A DNA stretch of 61,609 bases from a virus, in the IMG/VR virus record IMGVR_UViG_3300046616_000205, positions 1 through 61,609 of that record; one strand, 5' to 3'. The position numbers and the translations under genes were made by a program. This document shows, one piece after another, positions 22,328-30,379 of the stretch. Every line of letters starts with the position of its first letter. Position 1 is the stretch's first letter. The notes below the pieces were generated by a model that had not been told where the DNA came from, did no database searches, and saw nothing but the letters and a program-made list of their open reading frames with translations.

Positions 22328-22647
22328 GCGTCACCCGTATCCAGATGGCGCCGGTTATCGACAGCATCTCCGATGACGGAGAACACGTCGGTAGCCGGTT
22401 GCCCTACCCGTATTACGTGGACGACGAAGGTTTCGTCCAGATGCAAGATTTCTGGAATGGCGAAGTTTTCAAGGTCGTCGGATTCCAGAATCATCCAGCC
22501 GTACAGACCATCGATCTCTGGTGGTACAAGGTACAGGAGCCTGCCGAGATCATCGGTAAGTACCTTGTCACGATGGACAAGGGCGGTACGTGGAGTACCT
22601 GGCCAACGGCTGTCGTCGAAGCGGAGAAGCTGGAGGAGTGTCTATGA
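22324..22647 (+). CDS. Hypothetical protein
   Basis: 107 residues. Strand-rich with many aromatics (LPYPYYVDDEGFVQMQDFWN). Coupled to both neighbours. Function unknown. Confidence 0.65.
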   Translation: MSVTRIQMAPVIDSISDDGEHVGSRLPYPYYVDDEGFVQMQDFWNGEVFKVVGFQNHPAVQTIDLWWYKVQEPAEIIGKYLVTMDKGGTWSTWPTAVVEAEKLEECL

Positions 22648-22901
22648 CCGTAGTCTACATTCCAGCGTGGCGAGAGTCCGGAGCAGATGAGATTGTGGGT
22701 CTGATCAATTCAGACTTCGGTCTTGCCCGGATCATCGGCTCCTATCAGTACGTCTTTCGTACTCGGGAGGAAGCCGAGAAGCGCGCCCGAGAATTCCAGT
22801 CGCGTGATGAGGTCCAGTGGCCCATCTACGTGTACGAAAAGGAGGTCGAATGCGATCCCTTCGCTGTCGAATCGGAATCCACCGATTCCGAGGTTGGGTA
22901 A
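22644..22901 (+). CDS. Hypothetical protein
   Basis: 85 residues from ATG 22644 (GGAGGAG site). YVFRTREEAEKRAREFQSRD then WPIYVYEKEVE: a small beta-alpha-beta fold. Function unknown. Confidence 0.65.
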   Translation: MTVVYIPAWRESGADEIVGLINSDFGLARIIGSYQYVFRTREEAEKRAREFQSRDEVQWPIYVYEKEVECDPFAVESESTDSEVG

Positions 22902-23032
22902 CTCACACGAACGGGCCGTGTGTATTCGAGTCGGAGGCACATGTCTTCCGTCGGTGCGAACGCTGCCCGAAGATGGAACACGAGTTCGCCACGATCAACA
23001 ACGGAGAGCATGATGCCCCGTCCCCTGTATGA
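22850..23032 (+). CDS. Small Cys/His protein, DUF1660-like
   Basis: 60 residues from ATG 22850, preceded by a very strong AAAAGGAGG site inside the previous gene. LRCRIGIHRFRGWV ... CERCPKMEH resembles the phage DUF1660-type zinc knuckle (C-x4-H ... C-x2-C). Overlaps the previous gene by 52 bases in another frame. Confidence 0.6.
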   Translation: MRSLRCRIGIHRFRGWVTHTNGPCVFESEAHVFRRCERCPKMEHEFATINNGEHDAPSPV

Positions 23033-23249
23033 AATCGCTGCCGATATCCGCGAGGATTGGGGCAACAAGATGTATTTCGGCGCTGTCCCCTACGTCGACG
23101 CGCTGACAGATCTCAATCAAATCGACGATAAGTACGGTGTCGAACGTGGTCGAGACATCGTGAACTACTTTCTCTCTAACGCGAACACGTGGCGTGGGGA
23201 AAAGGCTCGGGCTGTCAAGGCCGAGTTGCGTAGCATGGTAGGAATGTAA
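23013..23249 (+). CDS. Conserved actinophage protein
   Basis: 78 residues from ATG 23013 (ATG 23010 also possible; GGAGA upstream). YEIAADIREDWGNKMYFGAV and PYVDALTDLNQIDDKYG form the core of a family common in actinophages. Function unknown. Confidence 0.7.
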   Translation: MPRPLYEIAADIREDWGNKMYFGAVPYVDALTDLNQIDDKYGVERGRDIVNYFLSNANTWRGEKARAVKAELRSMVGM

Positions 23250-23372
23250 GACAGTAGTATCGGGCGGCCTGAAACGCGTAGCGAAGTAGGGGTCAGGAGA
23301 GGGCGTATCAAACTGCACGCGCCCGAGTCGGATCCGAATTCCGACCCGCTCACTTAGCAGAGAGGAGTAAAG

Positions 23373-23603
23373 GTGAAAATCACCGCAGAGGATTTGCAAG
23401 CCTTGTACAGCGAGATCAACAAGACGATGGCGCAACCTGGTCAGCATGAGGCACGGGATTTGCGTGTCACCAACTTGTTGATCGATATCTACGATCGAGG
23501 TTTCGAATCGGGCTACGATCAAGGTCGGGAGGCCGGGCATGCAGGCGGTTTCGATGCTGGTTACGAACAGGGCATGAACATGGGTTACGGAGATAGGGCA
23601 TAA
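23373..23603 (+). CDS. Hypothetical protein with Gly-rich tail
   Basis: 76 residues from GTG 23373 (GAGAGGAG site). The C-terminus has GFESGYDQGREAGHAGGF, a repeating G-x3-G pattern that may form a tightly packed helix. TAATG overlap with the next gene. Confidence 0.65.
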   Translation: MKITAEDLQALYSEINKTMAQPGQHEARDLRVTNLLIDIYDRGFESGYDQGREAGHAGGFDAGYEQGMNMGYGDRA

Positions 23604-23785
23604 TGGCGCGCAACGGTTTCAACGACACGTACGTCACCAGTCGCTATAAGGCCTATGACCCGCAGGGAAACTACCGGGGCCCGGCCGTCATCACTCACGA
23701 CAAGAAACGAGAGATGGAAGCGAAGGGGTGGACGTTCACCCGTACAACCCTGACAGAGAGTGGAGGCGATCGCAGTGGCTCTTAA
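23603..23785 (+). CDS. Hypothetical protein
   Basis: 60 residues, TAATG overlap. Basic and strand-rich (TSRYKAYDPQGNYRGPAVIT). Function unknown. Confidence 0.6.
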   Translation: MARNGFNDTYVTSRYKAYDPQGNYRGPAVITHDKKREMEAKGWTFTRTTLTESGGDRSGS

Positions 23786-24011
23786 CATCAATGAGGGTGA
23801 AGCCGAGGTACTCACACGTCTTGGCAACGGCGAGAAGCGTAAGGAGATTGCCGACAGTCTCGGTATCGCTGTCTCGACCGTGCACAACCGGATCTATGAC
23901 GCTCAGAAGAAGGTTGGGTGTCGTACTTCCGAACACCTGCTGGCATGGTTCATCCGGGACCATGTCATCGCGCTGTACCAGGAGGCCGAGGAGCGCTCCG
24001 CAGACGTCTGA
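23775..24011 (+). CDS. LuxR-type HTH protein
   Basis: 78 residues from GTG 23775 (GGAGG 8 bases upstream, inside the previous gene). GEAEVLTRLGNGEKRKEIA, DSLGIAVSTVHNRIYDAQKK is a clear GerE/LuxR-type helix-turn-helix with the invariant Glu-Val-Leu, Ile-Ala and Val-x2-His positions. No receiver or sensor domain, so probably a small transcription factor. Confidence 0.75.
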   Translation: MALNINEGEAEVLTRLGNGEKRKEIADSLGIAVSTVHNRIYDAQKKVGCRTSEHLLAWFIRDHVIALYQEAEERSADV

Positions 24012-24084
24012 CGGCTGCGGAGTACCTACACCCCAAACGATCTCGTTAGAGAGACACACAGCCAAGATCACAAGAGAGGTCCAA

Positions 24085-24372
24085 ATGCAGACAGTCAAGA
24101 ATGCCCGTACCGCGAATGGCAAGACTGTGACCCGCGCAGTCAAGGCCAAGAATCGGAAGACTCCCACATGGGACGTCCGGCGGTACAACTTTCTAAAGCA
24201 GAAGTGGGAGCGCGAAGGTCTGCGACTCACTTATGACCAGGCTTACCAGCGTGCCTACGGACTGCGGAAGCGCAACCCGTACACCCTGCTTGATGTGTAT
24301 TTCATCCCCGGTCGACGTCCCAGCAACACCCACAAGACTCCGTCCGACAACAGCACAGAGATCAGTGCATGA
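24085..24372 (+). CDS. Hypothetical basic protein
   Basis: 95 residues from ATG 24085 (AGAGAGG site). Very basic (RAVKAKNRKTPTWDVRRYNF, QRAYGLRKRNPYTLLDV), so possibly nucleic-acid binding. Function unknown. Confidence 0.65.
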   Translation: MQTVKNARTANGKTVTRAVKAKNRKTPTWDVRRYNFLKQKWEREGLRLTYDQAYQRAYGLRKRNPYTLLDVYFIPGRRPSNTHKTPSDNSTEISA

Positions 24373-24455
24373 AAAGCGAAGACGTCCGCGCTGCTGTCTT
24401 CTACGTCTGTGTCACAGCTGTGATCATCGCGTCTATGCTCCTAGGTAGTAAGTGA
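24369..24455 (+). CDS. Membrane microprotein, 28 aa
   Basis: One helix (VRAAVFYVCVTAVIIASMLL); ATGA overlap with the previous gene. Confidence 0.5.
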   Translation: MKSEDVRAAVFYVCVTAVIIASMLLGSK

Positions 24456-24456
24456 C

Positions 24457-24729
24457 ATGGCACACGATCTGTACCTAGCGCAATTGCTGTTGGGCATAGC
24501 TGCACTAGCGGGTGTCGTGGCAGCAATATGCATCATCCTTGCCCTGCTATTTGAGCGAAGGGAAAGTAAGAATGACCAGCGAGTCAAATCCCCTGGACGA
24601 CGCCCTCAAGGAGAACGCTTTCACCAAGTCTGCATCCACAATCGACGATTGGACGCAGATGGAAAGCGATACTCCACCCATTCCCCTAGGGCTCGTCGAT
24701 TGCAGCGGCAGCGATCCGGACTCCGGTAA
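24457..24729 (+). CDS. Membrane protein, C-terminus uncertain
   Basis: The frame gives 90 residues: a strong helix in residues 4-32 (LYLAQLLLGIAALAGVVAAI), then a basic tail that runs 158 bases into the next gene. A small TM protein is likely, but the long overlap suggests either a read error, a frameshift or a genuine out-of-frame tail. Confidence 0.45.
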   Translation: MAHDLYLAQLLLGIAALAGVVAAICIILALLFERRESKNDQRVKSPGRRPQGERFHQVCIHNRRLDADGKRYSTHSPRARRLQRQRSGLR

Positions 24730-24907
24730 TTCCTGCTTCCTCAAGCCCTATTGGGTTATCGAGGCAGGAGTCTGTACTACTGGACGGCCCCGAGGTTTGG
24801 TGTTTGCCTGTCTTCCTCATGTAGGCAAAGTGGTGAACGCCATCATGGCAAAAGATCCAGACGCGGATACTCAAACACTCGTGTTCTACCAGTACAAGGG
24901 GAAGTAA
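24572..24907 (+). CDS. Hypothetical protein
   Basis: 111 residues from ATG 24572 (GAAGGGAAAG site). IPLGLVDCSGSDPDSGNSCF and RGLVFACLPHVGKVVNAIMA are notable; acidic overall. Function unknown. Confidence 0.6.
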   Translation: MTSESNPLDDALKENAFTKSASTIDDWTQMESDTPPIPLGLVDCSGSDPDSGNSCFLKPYWVIEAGVCTTGRPRGLVFACLPHVGKVVNAIMAKDPDADTQTLVFYQYKGK

Positions 24908-25158
24908 TGAGCCGACTCAACACTCACTCCAAGCGGATGCGCGCCCTTGCCGACCAGGGTGTGACCATTCGCTGCTCAGTCAAGCCGTACGAGGGCAGCG
25001 TGGTGAAGTTCGCCCCGCGCTACGCGACAGACCGTGACCCGTGGGTTCTGGCTCATCTGAATGTGCCGGAGCGGTACAGCGGTGCTCAGGTCCACCCGGA
25101 CCTGAAGGATCTCAAGACTCTGGAGGACAAGAAGAATGGCGACTCAGATTCCGCTTGA
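24907..25158 (+). CDS. Hypothetical protein
   Basis: 83 residues from ATG 24907 (TAATG overlap). Basic N-terminus, strand-rich middle (VTIRCSVKPYEGSVVKFAPR). Overlaps the next gene by 23 bases. Confidence 0.6.
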   Translation: MSRLNTHSKRMRALADQGVTIRCSVKPYEGSVVKFAPRYATDRDPWVLAHLNVPERYSGAQVHPDLKDLKTLEDKKNGDSDSA

Positions 25159-25435
25159 CCTTCTCAAAGAGGCTGCCTTTCAGGCAGGCATCGAAGAAGA
25201 AGACATCCGGGAGTTCGACTACAACGGTCGATACTACGCAGCGAATTGCTTCGGAGTTGTCGGTAGCATGCGTGACTTCGCGGGTTTCCTCCTGGAAGTA
25301 GAGCGCGCCGACGATGAGGGACTCGGATTCGCGGATGCTCTGGCGGATGCTCTGGCAACCGACAACATGGGAATGTCCATGATCTTCTACTTCCCCGGCA
25401 TTCAGCCGTACGAGGAGGACGATGATGGAGCCTGA
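25136..25435 (+). CDS. Hypothetical acidic protein
   Basis: 99 residues. FAGFLLEVERADDEGLGFAD and a DDDG tail; acidic, helical. Coupled to both neighbours. Function unknown. Confidence 0.65.
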   Translation: MATQIPLDLLKEAAFQAGIEEEDIREFDYNGRYYAANCFGVVGSMRDFAGFLLEVERADDEGLGFADALADALATDNMGMSMIFYFPGIQPYEEDDDGA

Positions 25436-25637
25436 GGATTTCGCCGACGCGGTAAAGGACACGCTATTGCATGCAGATGCATGGCAAGGCGGGTCCCTAG
25501 GTCTTATGCCGTCGGAGCATGAGGGTGAAATTCGAGCCTATCTAAAGGGTCTGGGTTACCTCGGACCAGGTGGATGTCTCACACGTAAGGGTGCCGAAAA
25601 GGCTCGACAAGTACAACGCAACGCAGGATGGCTCTAG
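25422..25637 (+). CDS. Hypothetical helical protein
   Basis: 71 residues (ATG 25422 or 25425; AGGAGGACG site). GEIRAYLKGLGYLGPGGCLT followed by RKGAEKARQVQRNAG looks like a small winged-helix or HTH-like end. Function unknown. Confidence 0.6.
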   Translation: MMEPEDFADAVKDTLLHADAWQGGSLGLMPSEHEGEIRAYLKGLGYLGPGGCLTRKGAEKARQVQRNAGWL

Positions 25638-25661
25638 TGTTATCGAAAGGCGGTAGGGCGC

Positions 25662-25838
25662 GTGTCTAACAAGATCCGGAAGCACCGAGACTACATCATC
25701 AATCAGTGGCCGGAGGATTTGTCGAGTAATTTCGACGGTCTGGCAACGCCCTACCCGTGCCTTACCTGTAAGAGGCCTTGCAGTTCAATTCGTACGCTCC
25801 GCACTCACAAGTGCCAGCCAAGGAGGTCCAATGGGTGA
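25662..25838 (+). CDS. Small zinc-finger protein
   Basis: 58 residues from GTG 25662. CLTCKRPCSS...RTLRTHKC is a C-x2-C...H-x-C arrangement close to a C2HC finger. Overlaps the next gene by 8 bases. Function unknown. Confidence 0.6.
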   Translation: MSNKIRKHRDYIINQWPEDLSSNFDGLATPYPCLTCKRPCSSIRTLRTHKCQPRRSNG

Positions 25839-26163
25839 CCGCAGGAATGTACAGGTGAAGGATAGTGCCTCAGAGGATGGGGTGTTCTTCTACACGCACT
25901 GGACAGGTTCGGATCTACCTCACACCGTAGCTAATGCGCTGCGACGGGGTGAGGGCCGTTGGGGTGATACGCCTTACCTGTCCCGCATCATCTTCTGTGA
26001 GATGGTGAAGGGTGAAGTCCTGGGTGAAACGGGTTACGGAATCAGCACACATGAATGTGACCCGGAAAACCCCACCATCGTCGTGAATGACTGGGACCAA
26101 ACGGTCTCTCTTCGCGAGGATGTCTGGTCCTACAACGAATTCATCGAAAGGTTCGCCACATGA
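25831..26163 (+). CDS. Conserved phage protein
   Basis: 110 residues, AAGGAGG site. VFFYTHWTGSDLPHTVANAL and LSRIIFCEMVKGEVLGETGY follow the layout of a conserved actinophage family of unknown role. Last gene before a terminator. Confidence 0.7.
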   Translation: MGDRRNVQVKDSASEDGVFFYTHWTGSDLPHTVANALRRGEGRWGDTPYLSRIIFCEMVKGEVLGETGYGISTHECDPENPTIVVNDWDQTVSLREDVWSYNEFIERFAT

Positions 26164-26199
26164 GCATGCACACCGAGCGTTCTATCTGATCTAGCCTCT

Positions 26200-26227
26200 C
26201 GACCACATGCCTTTATGGATGTGGTCG
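26200..26227 (+). terminator. Hairpin terminator
   Basis: CGACCACAT / ATGTGGTCG, 9 bp, 10-base loop, then GGGG. Confidence 0.6.
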
Positions 26228-26255
26228 GGGGAGATGGCCAGATGAAAGGAGAGAT

Positions 26256-26828
26256 GTGTACACGTACAACATCCCGGTCATTCCTCAAAGTGAATTCGAG
26301 AAAATGAGGGGTTACGTCGAAGAGGCCTACTGGCAAGTTACCCGAGATAAAGACGCCAAACCCATGACGATCGTAATGGCTACAGACACCATTACGGACG
26401 TCCCGGAAAAGAAACGGCACAAGGCTCTCCCCGATTCTCTCATGGGGTACGCCTGGGGTGGCGGGATAATGTGGGTACGCCCTTGTGGCCCGGGACGGTT
26501 TTACTACGACGTAGTTCGCACGGCCATTCATGAACTCGCGCACTTTCGAGTGCCAGATCAGTCTCATGGTCCGAAGTGGCGCAAGGTATTTTGTGTAGCG
26601 TGGTCCAAGTGGCTTCTGTCCAACGGATATAACGAGACGGAAGTACGTCGCGAGGTAGACCGTTGCCTGGATCAGTATCGACAGTATCGGCAGTTCACAC
26701 CACAGGGAAAGTTCAATCCCTACCCAAACTACCGAGACAAACTGCGTAAAGAAAAAGAGTCGATACTCAAGGTTATCAATCCGTCCATTCCGACTCCGGA
26801 TCCCAACAGGGTTCGGTGGCTCGGTTGA
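26256..26828 (+). CDS. SprT-like zinc metalloprotease domain protein
   Basis: 190 residues from GTG 26256 (AAAGGAGAG site). AIHELAHFRVPDQSHGPKWR holds HExxH (catalytic Glu, two His ligands) and a third His in the HGPKW context typical of SprT/Spartan-like proteases, which cleave proteins attached to DNA. A basic C-terminus (YPNYRDKLRKEKE) could bind DNA. A second HExxH protein lies at 45290-45853. Confidence 0.75.
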   Translation: MYTYNIPVIPQSEFEKMRGYVEEAYWQVTRDKDAKPMTIVMATDTITDVPEKKRHKALPDSLMGYAWGGGIMWVRPCGPGRFYYDVVRTAIHELAHFRVPDQSHGPKWRKVFCVAWSKWLLSNGYNETEVRREVDRCLDQYRQYRQFTPQGKFNPYPNYRDKLRKEKESILKVINPSIPTPDPNRVRWLG

Positions 26829-26944
26829 TTGAGTTCGCTTTAGACCAGACAGCACACGGAGACGGTCCGGCACGCATTCTCATTGCCGTGATCATAAGCA
26901 TTGCATTGTGGGGCGGCTCCTGGGGCCCTAAAGACAAGGGGTAA
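26825..26944 (+). CDS. Membrane microprotein, GPKDKG type
   Basis: 39 residues from TTG 26825, overlapping the previous stop. Short polar N-terminus, one helix (ARILIAVIISIALWGG) and a basic tail (WGPKDKG). The same plan recurs six times at 39140-40929, so this is a distant seventh member. Confidence 0.55.
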   Translation: MIEFALDQTAHGDGPARILIAVIISIALWGGSWGPKDKG

Positions 26945-26947
26945 ACA

Positions 26948-27358
26948 ATGACAGAACTTCTGCCCGCTCTCCCTGCCACGATGGAGATCGAGAATTCTCT
27001 GAAGGCAAAGATCGTACACCTCGAACTGCGCGATTGGTTGGGCGGTACTCGTCTGTTCGTGAAGTTCACGAATGGCTGGGGGCTGTCCATCATCCGGAAC
27101 TTCGGAAGTTACGGAGGTTCCGAGGGCTTGTTTGAGGCGGCAGTCTTCAACAATCAGGGTGAACTCGACTTCGACAACCCTGTGATCCCGGACGACCCCG
27201 AGGGCTGGTTGACCAACCGGGACGTGGTCCATCGGATGAACCTCCTTGCCTCGTACACGGCCGAGGAGCTGAGGGACTACCAGAACCACGACGACACTGC
27301 TCCGCCCGCCCTGGAGGAGGCTCCTAGGGCTCTGGAGACCCTTCCCGAGACGGAGTAA
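26948..27358 (+). CDS. Hypothetical protein
   Basis: 136 residues. Strand-rich first half (IVHLELRDWLGGTRLFVKFT) and an acidic Pro/Glu tail. Resembles phage proteins that track a beta-sandwich of unknown role. Confidence 0.65.
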   Translation: MTELLPALPATMEIENSLKAKIVHLELRDWLGGTRLFVKFTNGWGLSIIRNFGSYGGSEGLFEAAVFNNQGELDFDNPVIPDDPEGWLTNRDVVHRMNLLASYTAEELRDYQNHDDTAPPALEEAPRALETLPETE

Positions 27359-27368
27359 GGTAGACCAC

Positions 27369-27740
27369 ATGCCCACGTACGCACCAAGGCTCCAAAAGGA
27401 TCTTGATGTCCTGGAAGGTCACGTTGTCTGGTCCATTGACAACGAAGCTCCCATGACGATCACGTACCGGGAGTTTGCCAAGGATCCGGTATCGGGTAAG
27501 CGCATTGTTGCTCGCATTCCGGAACACCAGGAGTATGACGTTGTCGTGCGGACGGTTGAGCCGTACGATATCGACGTCAGCCAGAACGGCGACCTTTACA
27601 TGAGGACGCTGGACAGGACCCGCCGGGCACCCCGCAGTTACCGGCTCGATCGGGTCCTGATGTACACCACACACCCGGCCAATACGCGGGTGCTGCTCCA
27701 CAACACAGAAACAGAGGTCCAAAGTGACGTCACTGCCTAA
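27369..27740 (+). CDS. WYL-domain-like protein
   Basis: 123 residues. APMTITYREF ... VVVRTVEPYDIDVSQNGDLY ... PRSYRLDRVLMY follows the WYL pattern (R-V-EPY-I, a strand, then R-yRLDRI). WYL domains bind ligands or nucleic acid and often regulate defence genes. No HTH is attached. The match is by eye and moderate. Overlaps the next gene by 17 bases. Confidence 0.5.
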   Translation: MPTYAPRLQKDLDVLEGHVVWSIDNEAPMTITYREFAKDPVSGKRIVARIPEHQEYDVVVRTVEPYDIDVSQNGDLYMRTLDRTRRAPRSYRLDRVLMYTTHPANTRVLLHNTETEVQSDVTA

Positions 27741-28008
27741 GGGCGAGAAGCTGACTGCCATCGGATTCGGCAATCGAGGGTACAGCGAAGACCCCAAGGG
27801 AAAGGACTTCAACCCGGTGGAGGAAGTGCTGTTCGGTTTCGTGTACTTCAACGATGACCGACGTGTCACCTACGCTACCGGCCACGGAGTGACTGGAAGC
27901 ACGGGAGGCTGGGAGCCCATCACAGGAACTCACATCCGACTCGCCAAGGCGCTTCTTGACGAGAAGGTACCCGGTTGGGACATTGTCCCTGAGAAGGAAA
28001 AGGCGTAA
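27724..28008 (+). CDS. Hypothetical protein
   Basis: 94 residues from GTG 27724. Strand-rich (EEVLFGFVYFNDDRRVTYAT). Followed by a terminator. Function unknown. Confidence 0.6.
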   Translation: MTSLPKGEKLTAIGFGNRGYSEDPKGKDFNPVEEVLFGFVYFNDDRRVTYATGHGVTGSTGGWEPITGTHIRLAKALLDEKVPGWDIVPEKEKA

Positions 28009-28013
28009 CTCAT

Positions 28014-28040
28014 AAGGGGCGGGCTGATAGCCCGCCCCTT
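28014..28040 (+). terminator. Hairpin terminator
   Basis: AAGGGGCGGGCT / AGCCCGCCCCTT around a GAT loop. Confidence 0.75.
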
Positions 28041-28058
28041 CACTCATAGGAGAACACA

Positions 28059-28268
28059 ATGCAGACCACTCATCGTCCGAACACCGTGGGCGGTATCTTC
28101 GCCTTCTTGATCTTCCTGTTCCTGTTCGGCCTGTTTATTGGTCTGCCCGTGTTCGTATGGGTGATTCTCGTCGGAGCGTTCATCGGCCTCTGGGTTGCCA
28201 CGGGTGATCAGCGCAAGGCCGAGAAGGAGAACCTGCCTCCGCAGAATGATCGACCCTGGAGGAAGTAG
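28059..28268 (+). CDS. Membrane protein
   Basis: 69 residues, AGGAGA site. Two adjoining helices (GGIFAFLIFLFLFGLFIGLP and VFVWVILVGAFIGLWVA) and a charged tail. Function unknown. Confidence 0.65.
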   Translation: MQTTHRPNTVGGIFAFLIFLFLFGLFIGLPVFVWVILVGAFIGLWVATGDQRKAEKENLPPQNDRPWRK

Positions 28269-28271
28269 TAC

Positions 28272-28469
28272 ATGTCCCTCTACGAACTAATGCTCTGCCA
28301 CAAGGTCAGTGGTGGGTGTGGACATGCCCGCCACCGGCACTCTCGCAGGGTAGGAGAAACCGCTACACAGACCCGTACAGGCCCCTGTGCAGCCACTGGG
28401 TGCGATGGTCGATGCTCCTGTCCGAAGTTCCGTGAAACCCCCGCAGAGGAGTTGAAGCGAAATGGTTGA
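28272..28469 (+). CDS. Cys/His-rich basic protein
   Basis: 65 residues with HARHRHSRR and CAATGCDGRCSCPKF; likely zinc binding and possibly RNA/DNA binding. A GAGGAAG site precedes it. Function unknown. Confidence 0.6.
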   Translation: MSLYELMLCHKVSGGCGHARHRHSRRVGETATQTRTGPCAATGCDGRCSCPKFRETPAEELKRNG

Positions 28470-28614
28470 AGTACCTGACACGGGTGAATTCCTTGTTCGT
28501 AACGGTGAGGTGTACCCCGTAATCGAAGTAGACAGCAAGGATCACACCGATGAATACTGGGAGTACGCGGTGTACACCGAAGTCGATGACAACGGGGATG
28601 AGGTGACTCTGTGA
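28462..28614 (+). CDS. Hypothetical acidic protein
   Basis: 50 residues, all-beta and acidic (VYPVIEVDSKDHTDEYWEYA). Overlaps both neighbours. Function unknown. Confidence 0.6.
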   Translation: MVEVPDTGEFLVRNGEVYPVIEVDSKDHTDEYWEYAVYTEVDDNGDEVTL

Positions 28615-28811
28615 AGGTTCCATTCAAATACTACCTGCACGACGATGCCAACACAGCCGAGCGGCAGTACGAATTCAGTCAGAAAATGCCGGACGTAGAA
28701 TTCACGGACGAACTGATGGAGAAGATCGGTCGTCCGTTCTACGAAATCGAATTGTCCTGTCTTCTCGACACTAAGACGGGCGAGGTAACTATCATCGGAG
28801 TGATGCCCTGA
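28611..28811 (+). CDS. Hypothetical protein
   Basis: 66 residues from GTG 28611 (GTGA overlap). Contains FTDELMEKIGRPFYEIELSC then strands (GEVTIIGVMP). Function unknown. Confidence 0.6.
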   Translation: MKVPFKYYLHDDANTAERQYEFSQKMPDVEFTDELMEKIGRPFYEIELSCLLDTKTGEVTIIGVMP

Positions 28812-29029
28812 TGTGGTGTGTCGACGCGTGGTCGGAGTGCGGCTCAGGGGTGTACACGTACCTTGTGGACGCCCCTAAGGACGCCGACGAAGAGTCCGTG
28901 GCGGTAAGTGCCTACGCCAAGCACGGACAACTTTTGAGAGACCACATGGTGGAATACCCACTGGGGGAAGTGTGGGCAGCTTTCTGGAGGGACACAGTCA
29001 CATGGAATGGCTCGCCTACACAGGACTGA
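28811..29029 (+). CDS. Hypothetical protein
   Basis: 72 residues; TGATG overlap. Opens MWCVDAWSECGSGVYTYLVD. Overlaps the next gene by 28 bases. Function unknown. Confidence 0.6.
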   Translation: MWCVDAWSECGSGVYTYLVDAPKDADEESVAVSAYAKHGQLLRDHMVEYPLGEVWAAFWRDTVTWNGSPTQD

Positions 29030-29436
29030 GTGTCGGTGGTTACCTGGCCATTGCCATGGCCGGTTACCGTATTCAGTACATCAAGACCTATCGACGTTAT
29101 CTGCTCTGGAAGAAGGAAGCCCCAAAGACAAAGGCGTCGATATGGGAGGAACGCGGACCCCACCGACGGCAGACCTATTACTGTCGAGAAAATGTCTCGT
29201 ATAAGGGCTATTTTTGGCGCATCGGGAAGTCGGAGCGAGACGAGCTTGAGCCCAAGTACCTTTGGGTATGGCCCGTAGTAGGTGCGGCTTTCTGTGTTCG
29301 TCGTATCCGGGATTTTCTGGAGCCGGAGATAACTCTTCCTGTGTCTGAAGCGGAGAGGCTTGAGACCCTGCAAAAGGAAGTAGACTCTCTGGACCCGTTG
29401 AATCAAATAGAGCCGGAGGAACAGCATGAGATCTGA
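29002..29436 (+). CDS. Membrane protein
   Basis: 144 residues from ATG 29002. N-terminal helix (AYTGLSVGGYLAIAMAGY), basic middle, second hydrophobic patch (YLWVWPVVGAAFCV), acidic coiled C-terminus (AERLETLQKEVDSLDPL). Function unknown. Confidence 0.6.
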   Translation: MEWLAYTGLSVGGYLAIAMAGYRIQYIKTYRRYLLWKKEAPKTKASIWEERGPHRRQTYYCRENVSYKGYFWRIGKSERDELEPKYLWVWPVVGAAFCVRRIRDFLEPEITLPVSEAERLETLQKEVDSLDPLNQIEPEEQHEI

Positions 29437-29704
29437 GGGTAGTCAGCACTGCCCAAAGTGTGGTAGAGATCTCCGGTACTTTCTTAGAGGTGCCTGTTAC
29501 AGTTACGCCACACTCGTTGAAATTTTCGGGGTGTATGACGGAGGCCTGTTTTTCGCGGATACCCGGGAGAGCGGTGGTTGTGGCTTCGCATGGCACCGCT
29601 GGCCGAAGGGTTCACATCTTCGGCAAAAGGCAGAACGATATGTACAGGAATGGAACAAGCGAAGCGGGGAACTCGTATGGGAGGGTGACGAAACAACTCT
29701 GTAA
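29426..29704 (+). CDS. Hypothetical zinc-ribbon protein
   Basis: 92 residues; GGAGGAA site. Opens HCPKCGRDLRYFL, a CxxC knuckle, then an aromatic-rich body. Function unknown. Confidence 0.6.
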   Translation: MRSEGSQHCPKCGRDLRYFLRGACYSYATLVEIFGVYDGGLFFADTRESGGCGFAWHRWPKGSHLRQKAERYVQEWNKRSGELVWEGDETTL

Positions 29705-29731
29705 CAACCCCTGAAACTTCAGCCAGACCGT

Positions 29732-29760
29732 TTGACACGGGAAGTGTCTAGGGGCACAGT
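29732..29760 (+). promoter_or_regulatory. Candidate promoter
   Basis: TTGACA (29732-29737), 17-base spacer, CACAGT (29755-29760), in the 105-base gap upstream of the next operon. Confidence 0.4.
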
Positions 29761-29809
29761 AGACGCAGCTACTGCACACGTGGTAACTGCGTAGGTGAGG
29801 AGCAGAGTA

Positions 29810-30379
29810 GTGGACTCAGCTTTGTTCGACTTCGCTGAGGCTGCCATGGGGAAGAACACAGAGATGCGATGGAGTCTGAGCCCAGACGTTCTGAGGCGTC
29901 AGATTTCACCCGTGTTCTCTTTGTGTGCTGCTCAGGAACTGACAGCGGACGAGGCTCTGGATGTGGCAGTTGAATTTGTCACGGCTAGGGTCAGCAATAT
30001 GTTGGAAGTCTTCACCAAGCTCTTCCATACCCTCAGTGCACGTATAGACGTGCAAATGCACGGGGTTGACTTCCCTGCGCTAGTGGATATCGAAGAGTTT
30101 TTGCTGGGACTCAATCCGGAGTCCCAGTGGGCCACCGATGGTGGCATCACGCGAAGGGAACTGCACCGACTGTTTGAGAAGGTCTACATTCAGGAGTATT
30201 CCCAGAAGACTGGTATGGCCGTGTTCTGCGACACGATTACGTCAAAGACTACGTACATTCTCGAACTGGTGCAGCAGATGTGTCTAGCACTAACTCAACA
30301 GATCGTGGAAGCTAAGCAAGTCCAAGAGCCGTCCACTGGTTCTGAAGACCCCGAACGAATGGCCAACGGAGATGAATAA
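29810..30379 (+). CDS. Hypothetical helical protein, 189 aa
   Basis: 189 residues from GTG 29810 (GAGGAG site). Almost entirely helical (LTADEALDVAVEFVTARVSN, VFCDTITSKTTYILELVQQM). Function not recognised. First gene after the candidate promoter at 29732. Confidence 0.6.
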   Translation: MDSALFDFAEAAMGKNTEMRWSLSPDVLRRQISPVFSLCAAQELTADEALDVAVEFVTARVSNMLEVFTKLFHTLSARIDVQMHGVDFPALVDIEEFLLGLNPESQWATDGGITRRELHRLFEKVYIQEYSQKTGMAVFCDTITSKTTYILELVQQMCLALTQQIVEAKQVQEPSTGSEDPERMANGDE

